64,000 nucleotides of DNA from an uncultured Bacteroides sp. (GTDB lineage: Bacteria; Bacteroidota; Bacteroidia; Bacteroidales; Bacteroidaceae), in contig CABMPP010000021.1 of the NCBI GenBank assembly GCA_902388495.1, forward strand, positions 1-64,000, written 5' to 3'. The translations under genes were made by a program, and so were the position numbers. Shown piece after piece: positions 53,371 to 64,000 of this stretch. The notes under the pieces are model-generated. The model saw nothing but the letters and a program-made list of their open reading frames with translations. It was not told the DNA's origin and ran no database searches. The number at the start of each line of letters is the position of its first letter. Within the stretch, counting starts at the first letter, position 1.

Positions 53371-53400
53371 AAAGGGAATAAAAATTAGCTTATTCCCTTT
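53371..53400 (-). terminator. Terminator of the rnf operon
   Basis: The 11-bp arms AAAGGGAATAA and complement enclose AAATTAGC. It lies 28 bp after the rnfA stop, and on the minus strand is followed by a T-rich stretch. Confidence 0.8.
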
Positions 53401-53427
53401 CACTTTTTTTTTGGAGCTTTTCCTTAT

Positions 53428-54006
53428 TTAGATTTTCACTACCCCTGAGAAGCCCATGAATGCCATAGCAAGCAGGCCGGCAGTAATCAGAGCGATCGGA
53501 GTTCCGCGCATACCTTTCGGGATGTTAACCAGGCTCATTTGCTCGCGCAAGCCGGCAAACAGAGTCAATGCCAGACCAAAACCAATAGCAGTAGAGAATG
53601 CGTAAACAACTCCCGTCAGCAAATCATAATCTTTCTGGATGACAAGGATAGCCACACCGAGAATACAACAGTTGGTAGTAATCAACGGCAGGAATACACC
53701 TAAAGCCTGATATAAAGAAGGAGAAACTTTCTTCAGAACGATTTCTACCATCTGCACCAGAGCAGCAATCACCAGAATGAAGGTAATAGTCTGCAAGTAA
53801 CCCAAGTCGAAAGCATCGAGCACGAACTTCTGTATGAGGAACGTCACAATAGTAGCGATGGTAAGTACGAATGCCACTGCAGCAGACATACCCAACGCCG
53901 TCTCCACTTTCTTGGAAACCCCAAGGAACGGACAGATTCCCAAGAATTGCGACAATACGATGTTGTTTACAAAGATTGCCGAGATAAATATCAATATATA
54001 TTCCAT
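53428..54006 (-). CDS. rnfA: Electron transport complex subunit RnfA (RsxA)
   Basis: A 192-residue membrane protein with six helices (ILIFISAIFVNNIVLSQFLG, LGVAILVIQKDYDLLTGVVY). The Rnf complex couples electron flow between reduced ferredoxin and NAD to sodium or proton movement across the inner membrane. RnfA and RnfE are homologous inverted-topology subunits that bind a shared iron centre. NNIVLSQFLGICPFLGVS is the Cys-containing half-site here. It is the last gene of rseC-rnfBCDGEA and lies 10 bp after rnfE. Confidence 0.94.
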   Translation of the reverse strand: MEYILIFISAIFVNNIVLSQFLGICPFLGVSKKVETALGMSAAVAFVLTIATIVTFLIQKFVLDAFDLGYLQTITFILVIAALVQMVEIVLKKVSPSLYQALGVFLPLITTNCCILGVAILVIQKDYDLLTGVVYAFSTAIGFGLALTLFAGLREQMSLVNIPKGMRGTPIALITAGLLAMAFMGFSGVVKI

Positions 54007-54016
54007 AGTTTACAAA

Positions 54017-54601
54017 TTATGCTTTCTTGAAGCTGTTAATCAAAGCAATGAGGTAACCCAAAGCGATAAATGCACCCGGGGCGAGGACGAAGACCAACAT
54101 ACCGTATTCTTCGGGAAGAATCGTCAGATTGAAGATTTTGCCTGTTCCCAGGAATTCGCGTACAGCACCCAGCAGTGTCAAGGCGATAGTAAAACCTAAG
54201 CCCATGCCCAGACCGTCAAAGAAAGAGGAAATCGGACTGTTCTTAGCAGCAAATGCCTCGGCACGCCCCAGCACGATACAGTTTACAACAATCAACGGAA
54301 TGAACAGTCCCAACGTAGCATACAGCGAAGGTACATAAGCCTGCATCACCATCTGCAACAGCGTTACGAACGATGCAATCACCACGATGAACGAAGGAAT
54401 ACGCACCATATCAGGAATCAAGTTCTTAATAGCAGAGATCACTACATTAGAACAAATCAACACAAACATCGTAGCCAATCCCATCCCCATACCGTTGACA
54501 GCAGAAGAAGTGGTACCCAATGTAGGACACATACCAAGCAGAAGCACAAATGTAGGATTCTCTTTGATAATCCCATTCATCATAACTTTAAAATTATTCA
54601 T
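54017..54601 (-). CDS. rnfE: Electron transport complex subunit RnfE (RsxE)
   Basis: A 194-residue membrane subunit starting MNNFKVMMNGIIKENPTFV. The Cys-containing half-site is LLLGMCPTLGTTSSAVNGMG, paired with the equivalent segment of RnfA. Helices such as FIVVIASFVTLLQMVMQAYV follow. I rejected a longer frame because its extra 48 residues overlap rnfG and look basic and non-native. It lies 16 bp after rnfG and 10 bp before rnfA. Confidence 0.93.
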   Translation of the reverse strand: MNNFKVMMNGIIKENPTFVLLLGMCPTLGTTSSAVNGMGMGLATMFVLICSNVVISAIKNLIPDMVRIPSFIVVIASFVTLLQMVMQAYVPSLYATLGLFIPLIVVNCIVLGRAEAFAAKNSPISSFFDGLGMGLGFTIALTLLGAVREFLGTGKIFNLTILPEEYGMLVFVLAPGAFIALGYLIALINSFKKA

Positions 54602-54617
54602 ATCTTCTACTCCTTTC

Positions 54618-55283
54618 TTAATTAACACTGAGTGTATCCGCAGCTTCGGCAGCTGTGGCATCAGCAGGTTGTTCAACAATCTTTTGAGAAGCGCCCGTAT
54701 TGCCGTCGGAAGTTTCCTGACCGGCATAAGCGGCATAAGCTGCATTCACAGCATTCAAAAAAGCACGTGAAGTAATGGTAGAAGCAGTAATGGCATCTAC
54801 CTGACCGCCATCCTTACTTACTGTCAAAGCAGCTTCACCCGGATTCATACCCGTAATGTCGCCCTTACTACCTTTCTTAAACCAATCGGCAGCTTTGGAG
54901 CCCAATCCCGGAGTCTCAGCATGAGACAACAGGGAATAATCTATAATCTTGCCATTGGCATCGAAGCCTACCAGCACCTTCAGTTCACCGCCAAAACCCA
55001 TTGAAGTAGCTTCTACGGCTGCACCGATATACTCACCGCCTTTGGTAGCAGGATATACGGAATACTCGATACCGTTCACCTCCTGCACCTTCTTTTCTGC
55101 AATCGGGTCGTTATCGAAGCCCGGAACCACCGCACTGACGGCATCGCTCAATGTCTTGGCATTGGCTTGCGCAATGGGTTCCTTCGTCAGTTCATTCACA
55201 AAAGCCAGCAATGCTACGGAGATAGCCGTGACTCCCGTAAGCACCAGCAACATATTCTTTAAGGATGATTCTAACTTTTTCAT
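54618..55283 (-). CDS. rnfG: Electron transport complex subunit RnfG (covalent FMN)
   Basis: A 221-residue subunit with one N-terminal membrane helix (NMLLVLTGVTAISVALLAFV) and a periplasmic FMN domain. The flavin is linked to a Thr in the motif that usually reads SGATxTS; here it is TASTITS (DAITASTITSRAFLNAV). The acceptor Thr is kept while the preceding residues differ. The C-terminus is Ala/Thr-rich and extends beyond the usual domain. It overlaps rnfD by 4 bp. Confidence 0.92.
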   Translation of the reverse strand: MKKLESSLKNMLLVLTGVTAISVALLAFVNELTKEPIAQANAKTLSDAVSAVVPGFDNDPIAEKKVQEVNGIEYSVYPATKGGEYIGAAVEATSMGFGGELKVLVGFDANGKIIDYSLLSHAETPGLGSKAADWFKKGSKGDITGMNPGEAALTVSKDGGQVDAITASTITSRAFLNAVNAAYAAYAGQETSDGNTGASQKIVEQPADATAAEAADTLSVN

Positions 55284-56272
55284 TTCTTCTTCGCTACCTC
55301 CCCAAAGCGTTTAGGTTTGACATACGTATTAATCAGCGGAGTGAACGCATTCATTATCAGAATAGCGAACGACATACCTTCGGGATATGCACCGAACAGA
55401 CGGATAACCACCGTCAGGATACCGATGCAGACACCATAGATCAGCATACCTCGATGACTCATCGGAGAAGTAACATAATCCGTAGCCATGAAGATGGCGC
55501 CCAGCATCAGACCACCGGAAAGCAACTGTACCACCGGAGATACATAAAGTGCCGGATTAACCAGATACATGATGCCGGAGAATATAAACACTGTAGCCAA
55601 GATGGATACAGGAACATGCCAGGTAATAATCTTCTTCCATAACATATAAGCCAGTCCCAGCAGCAGAGCCAGTGCGCTGACTTCACCAAGACATCCGCCG
55701 TTGTTGCCTATCAACAAGTCGAAGGCTCCCGGAAGGTCACTCAGCGACACACCCGGAGCACCATTGATAACCCCCTTCATAATAGCCAGCGGCGTAGCAG
55801 CCGTAGTGGCATCTGTGTAGGCAGTCAACTGGCCCACAGCCGGCCAAGTCGTCATCTGCACAGGGAAAGAGAGCAGCAGGAACACACGTCCCAGCAATGC
55901 AGGATTAAAAGGATTGCAACCTAAACCACCGAATGACATCTTGCCCACACCGATAGCAAACAAGGCGCCCAGGATAATAATCCAGATAGGCAGGTTGGAA
56001 GGTAAATTGAATGCCAACAACACACCGGTAATGATGGCAGAGCCATCGCAGATGGTCGTGGTTGCTTTCTTCAGCAGGAATTTGCCGATGGCCCATTCAA
56101 AGAACAAGCAGGCCAGTACGGAGGTAGCCGTAACAATCAGCGCACCCAGTCCGAAAAAGTAAAGCGATACAAGGAATGCCGGAATCAATGCAATAAGCAC
56201 GCCGTACATATTCTTCTTCACGCTGTCACCACCATGAACGTGGGGTGAAAGGGATACGATTAATTTATTCAT
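55280..56272 (-). CDS. rnfD: Electron transport complex subunit RnfD (membrane flavin subunit)
   Basis: A 330-residue protein with about nine membrane helices. It begins MNKLIVSLSPHVHGGDSVKK, as RnfD/NqrB-type subunits do. The covalent FMN site is a Thr in the TTAATPLAIMKG segment. LGCNPFNPALLGRVFLLLSF and YPEGMSFAILIMNAFTPLIN are further family landmarks. It lies 6 bp after rnfC and overlaps rnfG. Confidence 0.94.
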   Translation of the reverse strand: MNKLIVSLSPHVHGGDSVKKNMYGVLIALIPAFLVSLYFFGLGALIVTATSVLACLFFEWAIGKFLLKKATTTICDGSAIITGVLLAFNLPSNLPIWIIILGALFAIGVGKMSFGGLGCNPFNPALLGRVFLLLSFPVQMTTWPAVGQLTAYTDATTAATPLAIMKGVINGAPGVSLSDLPGAFDLLIGNNGGCLGEVSALALLLGLAYMLWKKIITWHVPVSILATVFIFSGIMYLVNPALYVSPVVQLLSGGLMLGAIFMATDYVTSPMSHRGMLIYGVCIGILTVVIRLFGAYPEGMSFAILIMNAFTPLINTYVKPKRFGEVAKKK

Positions 56273-56278
56273 ACTTCG

Positions 56279-57616
56279 TTATTTTTTAGCTTGACGTGCA
56301 CGGATCATTGCTCCCACTTTACCCTTGCCCAAACGGATGTAATCCAGCATCGGGCGGTTGGAAGGACAAGTGAACTGGCATGAGCCGCATTCGATACACG
56401 ACATAATGTCTTCTTTCTCTACTCTTTCAAAATCTCCATGAGCCGAAACCGTGGCAAGCAGGTAAGGTTCCAATCCCATCGGGCAGGCTCCCACACACTT
56501 GGCACAACGGATGCAAGGCTGTATTTCACCGCGCTTGGCTTCCTTGTCGTTCATGATGAGAATACCGGAACTACCTTTAGCAGTCGGCACATCCGTATTA
56601 ACCAAGGCCTTACCCATCATCGGACCACCGCCGATAATCTTACCCGTATCTTCGGGCAGACCACCGCAAGCATCAATCAACTGTTTCATCGGCGTACCGA
56701 TACGTGCCAGGAAGTTAGAAGGTTTTGCCAGTGACTTGCCCGTCACGGTAATGACGCGCTCGAACAAAGGTTTGTTCTTCTGAACTGCTTCATAAACCGC
56801 AAACGCCGTACCTACATTCTGAACAACAGCTCCGGTAGAGATAGGAAGTGCACCGGCAGCTACCTGGCGACTGATAACAGCATCGATCAACTGCTTTTCA
56901 CCCCCCTGCGGATATTGTACTTTCAAAGGAACCACCTCGATGCCTGCATAGCTGGAAGCGACTTTCGTCATCAACTGAATAGCATCAGGCTTATTATTTT
57001 CGATACCGATAAATGCCTTGTTCACCTTTACAGCTTTCATCAGAATGGATATGCCTACCATGATTTCTTCGGCATGTTCCAACATCAACTGATGGTCGGC
57101 AGTCAGATAGGGTTCGCACTCTACAGCATTGATAATAACACACTCGGCCTTAAATGCGGGAGGAGGACACAACTTCACCTGTGTAGGGAAACAAGCGCCA
57201 CCCAAACCTACGATACCGGCATCGGCTATCTTCTTCACAATCTCCTCGGCTGTCAGATTGCATTCCTTCACCAGTGTATCGGTGCGGTCAATACTTTCTT
57301 CCCATTCATCACCTTCCACGTCAATGAAGATAGCGGGTTTGGCATAACCGCTGGCATCGACAATCGTGTCAATCTTAGCGACCTTTCCGCTGACAGACGA
57401 ATGGATAGCTGCTGATACAAAACCACCGGGTTCGGCAAGCTTTGTACCCACTTTCACTACATCACCTTTGGCTACAACAGGCTTGGCTGGAGCACCGATA
57501 TGCTGCCCCAACAGGATAACGGCCTTTGCCGGAACCTCTGCCTTAATGATAGGCTGATGTGCTGAAAGTTTATTTTCGTGTGGATGAACTCCACCAATTG
57601 AAAATGTCTTCAACAT
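56279..57616 (-). CDS. rnfC: Electron transport complex subunit RnfC (NADH/FMN and iron-sulfur)
   Basis: A 445-residue peripheral subunit where NADH is oxidised or NAD reduced. The start MLKTFSIGGVHPHENKLSA is characteristic. The FMN/NADH domain has GIVGLGGACFPTQVKL and EPYLTADHQLMLEHAEEI. Two 4Fe-4S sites follow: CIRCAKCVGACPMG and CIECGSCQFTCPSN. The long C-terminal repeats seen in some proteobacterial RnfC proteins are absent. It lies 40 bp after rnfB. Confidence 0.96.
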   Translation of the reverse strand: MLKTFSIGGVHPHENKLSAHQPIIKAEVPAKAVILLGQHIGAPAKPVVAKGDVVKVGTKLAEPGGFVSAAIHSSVSGKVAKIDTIVDASGYAKPAIFIDVEGDEWEESIDRTDTLVKECNLTAEEIVKKIADAGIVGLGGACFPTQVKLCPPPAFKAECVIINAVECEPYLTADHQLMLEHAEEIMVGISILMKAVKVNKAFIGIENNKPDAIQLMTKVASSYAGIEVVPLKVQYPQGGEKQLIDAVISRQVAAGALPISTGAVVQNVGTAFAVYEAVQKNKPLFERVITVTGKSLAKPSNFLARIGTPMKQLIDACGGLPEDTGKIIGGGPMMGKALVNTDVPTAKGSSGILIMNDKEAKRGEIQPCIRCAKCVGACPMGLEPYLLATVSAHGDFERVEKEDIMSCIECGSCQFTCPSNRPMLDYIRLGKGKVGAMIRARQAKK

Positions 57617-57656
57617 ACAATTCTGTATTTTATAGTCGTTTTATTTACTTATTAAT

Positions 57657-58562
57657 TTATGCCTCTGCTTTCGGAGCTTCTGCTACCTTCGGAGTTGCTT
57701 CTACTTTCTTTGCAGCCGGAGCAGCATCATCAGCCTTCGGTTTGCGTGGCGGGAAATTGAGCGCAATGATTGTGTTTTGCGGACAAACCTCCTCGCACTT
57801 GCGACAAGATTTACACTTGTTGGGATCAATATAAGCCAGATTGTTTTCCAGCGTAATAGCTTCGAACGGACATACCTTCACACACTTGCCACAACCGATA
57901 CAAGCCACGGTACAAGCCTTGCGTGCTACAGCACCCTTATCCTTATTTACACACTGCACATATACGCGACGTGACTTCTTGCCTTGCGGACGAATTTCGA
58001 TAATAGACTTCGGACAAGCCTTGACGCATGCTCCACAAGCCGTACACTTTGCTTCGTCCACTTCAGGAAGACCGGTTTCGGGGTTCATGTGGATAGCATC
58101 GAACTGGCAGGCAGCCACACAGTCACCACAGCCTAAGCAACCAAAACTACAACCTGTCTCACCACCATAAAGAGAAGCGGCAATAGCGCAACTCTTTGCT
58201 CCATCGTATTGATTCACACGAGGGCGATTAGCACAAGTTCCATTACATCTCACCACTGCAACCATAGGCTCGGAAGCAGCAGCATCCAAACCCAGGATTT
58301 CAGCAACCTGCGTCATGACAGCCTGCCCGCCTACCGGACAAAACTTGCCTTCCAGCGAACCCGCCTTCACACAAGCGTCTGCAAATCCGCCACAACCGGG
58401 GTAACCACATCCTCCGCAGTTTGCCTGGGGCAAGACTTCTGCCACCTGCGCAATTCGCGGATCTTCATACACGGCAAATTTCTTGGAAGCCATATAAAGG
58501 ATAGCGGCAGCTACCAGCGCTATAACTCCCAATGAAATCACTGCAATCAGAATTACATTCAT
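57657..58562 (-). CDS. rnfB: Electron transport complex subunit RnfB (polyferredoxin)
   Basis: A 301-residue subunit that takes electrons from ferredoxin. It has an N-terminal membrane helix (VISLGVIALVAAAILYMA), then the FeS motif NCGGCGYPGCGGFADAC. Four more 4Fe-4S motifs follow: CLGCGDCVAAC, CTACGACVKAC, CIGCGKCVKVC and CKSCRKCEEVC. The tail after the last cluster is Ala/Lys/Pro-rich, a likely flexible linker. It lies 38 bp after rseC. Confidence 0.96.
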   Translation of the reverse strand: MNVILIAVISLGVIALVAAAILYMASKKFAVYEDPRIAQVAEVLPQANCGGCGYPGCGGFADACVKAGSLEGKFCPVGGQAVMTQVAEILGLDAAASEPMVAVVRCNGTCANRPRVNQYDGAKSCAIAASLYGGETGCSFGCLGCGDCVAACQFDAIHMNPETGLPEVDEAKCTACGACVKACPKSIIEIRPQGKKSRRVYVQCVNKDKGAVARKACTVACIGCGKCVKVCPFEAITLENNLAYIDPNKCKSCRKCEEVCPQNTIIALNFPPRKPKADDAAPAAKKVEATPKVAEAPKAEA

Positions 58563-58600
58563 AAATTAGTTGTTTATTAATTATTTGTTTTATGTATTAG

Positions 58601-59020
58601 CTAGTTCATCGGTTGTATTGAAAATGAGAACTTCTTTCCCAATCGTGACTTGTTCAGCCACAATATATAATAATAAGGTATAAGAAGCGCCAACGAGCAA
58701 AGCGCAGAACGCAACTCGTCATTCCAAATAACCATAAAAATGAATAAAGAGACAATTAAAACGAGGAAAGGAAATACGAAAGCCAACAATACCGCCATTG
58801 CCCCCATCGAGAGTTCTCCTACCACCCATACGCGGTCGCCGGGTTGATACGAAGCAGCATCAGCATCTGTTATATCAATAAGTTTTTCTTTGGTATCAGC
58901 AGAGCTACAATGCCCCTTTACACTACATGAAGCGCATGCTGAAGTTTGGATTATTCTCACCTTCAGATGAGAACCATTTATGTTTTCCACAATACCTTGA
59001 TGTCTTATAGTATTCGCCAT
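58601..59020 (-). CDS. rseC: RseC-family protein at the head of the rnf operon
   Basis: A 139-residue membrane protein of the SoxR-reducing/RseC family. The N-terminal domain carries a four-cysteine pattern (SACASCSVKGHCSS). A small beta domain (DRVWVVGELSMG) is followed by two membrane helices (AVLLAFVFPFLVLIVSLFIF and LCSLALLIPYYYILWL). In E. coli, RseC works with the Rnf (Rsx) proteins to keep SoxR reduced; in Bacteroides it usually leads the rnf operon. A -7 box lies 28 bp upstream of the start. Confidence 0.9.
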   Translation of the reverse strand: MANTIRHQGIVENINGSHLKVRIIQTSACASCSVKGHCSSADTKEKLIDITDADAASYQPGDRVWVVGELSMGAMAVLLAFVFPFLVLIVSLFIFMVIWNDELRSALCSLALLIPYYYILWLNKSRLGKKFSFSIQPMN

Positions 59021-59048
59021 TTTGCAAAGTGAGCATTACAAATCGCGG

Positions 59049-59056
59049 CAAATTTA
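59049..59056 (-). promoter_or_regulatory. -7 box for the rseC-rnf operon
   Basis: Reading leftward, TAAATTTG matches TAnnTTTG, 28 bp before the rseC start, giving a short leader. Confidence 0.6.
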
Positions 59057-59167
59057 CGCATTATTTATGAACTGCAAACCTTTCGAATACTTTTTATGTG
59101 CACGTAAACGTTCTTTTTCCCTTTTTTATGAGGTTTTTCTTCATTTTTTCTATTAAAAGACATAAAA

Positions 59168-59196
59168 AACGCCCCATTGTCATCCAACGGAGCGTT
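59168..59196 (-). terminator. Terminator of the DUF3078 gene
   Basis: The 12-base arms AACGCCCCATTG and CAACGGAGCGTT, with two mismatches, enclose TCATC. On the minus strand the hairpin is followed by a T-run (TTTTTTATG), 28 bp after the gene ends. Confidence 0.8.
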
Positions 59197-59223
59197 CTTT
59201 TTATTTATTAACGACCTGTATAG

Positions 59224-60663
59224 TTACCATTTGTAATTGATGCCGAAGCTTAATAATTCTTTTACCTGAAAATAGCTATCTCCTTCTGTCGGGCGGGAAC
59301 TATCATCATAGCGGGCATGTACGTAGAGCTTGGTAGAAAGATAACGGTTCAGCACAAAGTTTACAGTATTTTCCCACTCGATGCGCGTCCATTCATAACT
59401 GGTCTGGAAATCCAGGCGAGAATCCAACACAATAGTAGGAATGATGGTCCACGAAAGCGTCGGTTGCACCTGCGAACCGAAGTTATGCTTCACACTCTTA
59501 CCTTCGTCCAGACCAAAACTGACTTCGTTTACATCCTTGTTTCCTATATAGCGCATCATATACGTCAAGGGAGCCATGAAAACAGACAAACTGAATTTCT
59601 TCTTCTTCAACTTGTAGTCCATACCGATACTGCTTGTCCAGTCGGCCGGAGCAAAGAAAGCAGAAACCAGTTCTTCGCTATTCGCTTTGTAACCGTTAAC
59701 GAACTGAGTCTTAAATTCCGTAGTAATTGTATAGTACCACTTCGATGCAGCCTGAATACCTATCTTACTATACAACCGGAGTTGGTCGGTACTTACCAAA
59801 TAGTTATGGTACTCATCCGACGGTGCCGAACTGAAACCTAACTTGGCATCCAGCAAATTCTCCCATTGAATCTTCTCCTGGTCGTTGTAATTGGCAAACA
59901 ACTGCAGATTGGCAAGCAGAGCATTCGTGCTCTCCCCACCCTTATACCAGTTGTCGGAAATGTAGTTCTGAGTAAATTGCAGCGAACCGTTTCCACCCGT
60001 CACCCACCAGTTGGGTTTGTGGATTATGACTTCCGCGTCCTCTTTTACCCTTATCATGTCTTCTTTTCCAAACAATTTTACGACGGATGGTTTAGAAGAA
60101 ACCTCTTTCTCTATATTATCCCTATAGCTGCGGCGCTTCATTATCTCTCTTTCGGTTCTTACCACCAGATTAGGATAATCTACATAAGTGCCCAGCAAAG
60201 TACGATCCACAATCTTATTGGCCCTTTTCTTCGAGGTGAAGCTCAACGTATCTATCGGTAACAACTCACGTGTCAGAGCCGGAACCGTATCAGGCTTCTG
60301 AAAGCTCCATCTCAGCTTGGAATAGCGCCTCATGGGAGCATAATAATAAGTAAGGGGAAGGAATAAGCGATAGTAATCAGGACTGAGAGTTATATAACGC
60401 TCCGGTGTAGTAGGATCGTTCAGATAATCCAAAACGCCAATATGTTTTTCATACAACACCGAAACTGTATCCAGCCTATAACGAGTACCTTCCGGCTTCA
60501 GTTTCAAGATCATATATTCACTCATTATCCCTGATAAAGTATCAGCCTTAGCGGTTGTTTTCTGTTTTACATTCTTTATGGCGGGCTCCGCCACATCCTG
60601 CGCCATCATCGACGAAGAAATCATTGCGGCAATCACCCAAATTGAGATGTGTCTATTCTTCAT
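59224..60663 (-). CDS. DUF3078 domain-containing outer-membrane protein
   Basis: A 479-residue exported protein (signal [14 protein letters not shown]). The region from about residue 220 holds the DUF3078 pattern: [40 protein letters not shown] and [17 protein letters not shown]. The alternating pattern of the C-terminal half, ending in SFGINYKW, reads as beta strands of an outer-membrane barrel. The function is unknown. It is encoded alone, with its own -7 box and terminator, divergent from pyrG. Confidence 0.85.
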   Translation of the reverse strand: MKNRHISIWVIAAMISSSMMAQDVAEPAIKNVKQKTTAKADTLSGIMSEYMILKLKPEGTRYRLDTVSVLYEKHIGVLDYLNDPTTPERYITLSPDYYRLFLPLTYYYAPMRRYSKLRWSFQKPDTVPALTRELLPIDTLSFTSKKRANKIVDRTLLGTYVDYPNLVVRTEREIMKRRSYRDNIEKEVSSKPSVVKLFGKEDMIRVKEDAEVIIHKPNWWVTGGNGSLQFTQNYISDNWYKGGESTNALLANLQLFANYNDQEKIQWENLLDAKLGFSSAPSDEYHNYLVSTDQLRLYSKIGIQAASKWYYTITTEFKTQFVNGYKANSEELVSAFFAPADWTSSIGMDYKLKKKKFSLSVFMAPLTYMMRYIGNKDVNEVSFGLDEGKSVKHNFGSQVQPTLSWTIIPTIVLDSRLDFQTSYEWTRIEWENTVNFVLNRYLSTKLYVHARYDDSSRPTEGDSYFQVKELLSFGINYKW

Positions 60664-60689
60664 AATTCCTAAAACCTATGATTTGAGTG

Positions 60690-60697
60690 CAAATTTA
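60690..60697 (-). promoter_or_regulatory. -7 box for the DUF3078 gene
   Basis: Reading leftward, TAAATTTG matches TAnnTTTG, 27 bp before the start codon. Confidence 0.55.
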
Positions 60698-60848
60698 GCT
60701 GAAAATGTTTAGAATACATAGAAAAACAATTAGAAAACCGAAGAAACGTATCGAAAACTAAATGAAAAACGGAAGAGTGCTTCTTCGATGAAATCGTATT
60801 TTTTAATAATTGTTTTACCGAAACTTTCTGTACTTCCTCTTTTTTTTA

Positions 60849-60856
60849 TAATTTTG
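60849..60856 (+). promoter_or_regulatory. -7 box for pyrG
   Basis: TAATTTTG matches TAnnTTTG, 71 bp before the GTG start of pyrG. The rest of the 263-bp divergent gap is AT-rich, without further features that I can name. Confidence 0.55.
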
Positions 60857-60914
60857 CGCTTTTTAAGTCTGTTGTGTACCAACGGGTACATTTACAATGA
60901 GTAACAATTAATAA

Positions 60915-62546
<1,632 letters not shown>

Positions 62547-62580
62547 AATTTGTAATTAGTAATTTGTAATTAACAGAGAA

Positions 62581-64000
62581 TGGACAAAAACACCATCACA
62601 GGTCTTGTTTTAATAGCTATCTTGTTAGTAGGTTTCAGTTTTCTGAGCCGTCCCAGCCAGGAGCAACTGGAAGCCCAACAGCACTACTATGACTCCATTG
62701 CCCAGGTGCAGCAACGCGAAGAAGCCTTAAAAGCTAAATCGGAAGCAGCCCTGGCCAACGAAAAAGGAACAGAAGTAGCAGTTGACTCCACCACCCTCTT
62801 CTTCGACGCCCGTCAAGGAACCAACTCGCAAGTGACCATCCAGAACAACCTGGCAGAGATTACGGTAGATACAAAGGGCGGACGCATTGCTTCGGCCACG
62901 CTGAAAGAGTATATGGGACAAGACAAGAAGACTCCCGTCACATTATTCAGCGGTGACGATGCTTCCATGAACTTTCTCTTCTATAATAAGAAGGAAACCA
63001 TTCAGACGGAAGACTACTACTTCACCGCAGTGAACCGCACGGACAGCACTGTCACCATGCGCCTGTCGGCAGACAGCAACAGCTACATCGACTTTACGTA
63101 TGCCATGCGCAACGGCACCTACCTGATAGACTTCACCATCCAGGCAGTCAACATGGAAGGCAAGCTGGCAGCCAGCAACAATTATGTCGACATTGAATGG
63201 GCACAACGAGCCCGCCAGATAGAGAAAGGTTATACGTACGAAAACCGTCTGTCCGAACTGACCTATAAGAAGACCGGAGAAGGCACCGACTACTTGTCCG
63301 CCAACAAGAACGACGAGAAAGAAGTTCCCGAACGCTTGGACTGGATTGCTTTCAAGAACCAGTTCTTCTCTACGGTATTCTTGGCCGACGCCGATTTTGA
63401 AAAGACCAAGCTGACTTCAAAGATGGAGGCTCAAGGCAGCGGTTACATCAAGGACTACTCGGCAGAAATGAGTACAAAGTTCGATCCGACCGGCAAAGAA
63501 CCCACACAGTTGTTCTTCTACTTTGGCCCGAATCACTACAAGACGCTGACTGCTCTCGATAAAGGTCGCACAGAGAAATGGGAGCTGAACCGCTTGGTTT
63601 ACCTGGGCTGGCCGCTTATCCGCTGGATAAACAAATGGCTCACTATCAACATCTTCGACTGGTTGTCCAGCTGGGGTCTGAGCATGGGTATCGTGCTGTT
63701 GCTGATGACGCTGATTGTAAAGGCTGTAGTATTCCCCGCAACATGGAAGACGTACATGTCATCGGCCAAGATGCGTGTACTGAAGCCGAAAATCGATGAG
63801 ATTGGCAAGAAATATCCCAAGCAGGAGGATGCGATGAAGAAGCAACAGGAAGTGATGGGGCTATACAGCCAGTACGGTGTCAGTCCGATGGGAGGATGCC
63901 TTCCGATGTTGTTGCAGTTCCCTATCCTGATGGCGTTGTTTATGTTCGTGCCGAGTGCAATCGAACTCCGTCAGCAGAGTTTCTTGTGGGCGGATGACCT
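62581..64000 (+). CDS. yidC: Membrane protein insertase YidC (partial)
   Basis: The gene runs off the right edge after 473 codons. It begins [20 protein letters not shown], the first membrane helix. Residues 30-340 form the periplasmic beta-sandwich domain of Gram-negative YidC, with a charged coiled stretch near [20 protein letters not shown]. The insertase core then starts: [20 protein letters not shown] is the first core helix, followed by the cytoplasmic helical hairpin ([20 protein letters not shown]) and [20 protein letters not shown]. It inserts proteins into the inner membrane with or without SecYEG. The last core helices lie outside the window. Confidence 0.95.

Noticed and set aside
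54602..54745. 48-residue N-terminal extension of RnfE
   Set aside because: It overlaps rnfG, and RnfE homologues start at the equivalent of MNNFKVMMNG.

Overview
The window looks like chromosomal DNA of a gut Bacteroides or close Bacteroidales relative. The evidence is the mix of gene families: DUF3332, DUF3575, DUF4296, DUF5106 and DUF3078 proteins, Mfa1/Mfa2-type fimbrillins, a lipoprotein TamA-like protein (TamL type), a TPR-plus-AraC regulator, xylose genes next to a Nudix-type regulator, and a thiSEGCHF-type operon. Many genes are preceded by the Bacteroidetes -7 box TAnnTTTG instead of an E. coli-type -10 box. I cannot name the species.

Layout. 1-3 kb: a truncated surface lipoprotein gene and a TPR/AraC regulator. 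3-11 kb: envelope genes (phosphoethanolamine-transferase-like enzyme, small Omp85 barrel, type II NADH dehydrogenase, DUF3332 protein, TamL) and an RNA methyltransferase. 11-17 kb: an ileS - dksA-like - lspA - DUF4296 - hypothetical cluster on the minus strand. 17.4-28.8 kb: an accessory fimbrial locus (tyrosine recombinase, a segment bounded by inverted repeats that carries an AraC-family regulator, DUF3575 protein, Mfa1-type pilin, Mfa2-type anchor, a 1209-residue tip-like protein, a C11 protease, and an AraC-like protein with no DNA-binding domain). 29-36 kb: a DUF1080 lipoprotein and an RND/TolC metal-efflux operon. 36-42.6 kb: a nucleotide pyrophosphatase and the xylose operon. 43-52 kb: fabD and a TPP-riboswitch-controlled thiamin operon. 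52-59 kb: galE and the complete rnf operon. 59-64 kb: DUF3078 protein, pyrG and the start of yidC.

The most interesting system is the fimbrial locus. Two perfect 27-bp inverted repeats (18822-18848 and 20035-20061) enclose the whole AraC-family gene and sit directly between a tyrosine recombinase and the fimbrial operon, whose first start codon is only 38 bp beyond the right repeat. The operon promoter must therefore lie inside or beyond the segment, so inversion should switch expression. As sequenced, the regulator and a well-matched -7 box just inside the left repeat both point away from the operon. After inversion both would read into it, and a fixed promoter outside the left repeat would then transcribe regulator and fimbriae together. 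I infer a phase-variable switch, probably captured here in the OFF state. The same operon carries a clostripain-family lipoprotein protease, and the pilin and tip each have an arginine shortly after a predicted first strand. This suggests a dedicated pilin-maturation protease in the role gingipain plays in Porphyromonas.

A second unexplained pattern is a set of intergenic arrays of short palindromic units with an exact 22- or 24-bp period (28829-28916, 35893-35980, 45796-45867). Their unit sequences are unrelated to each other.
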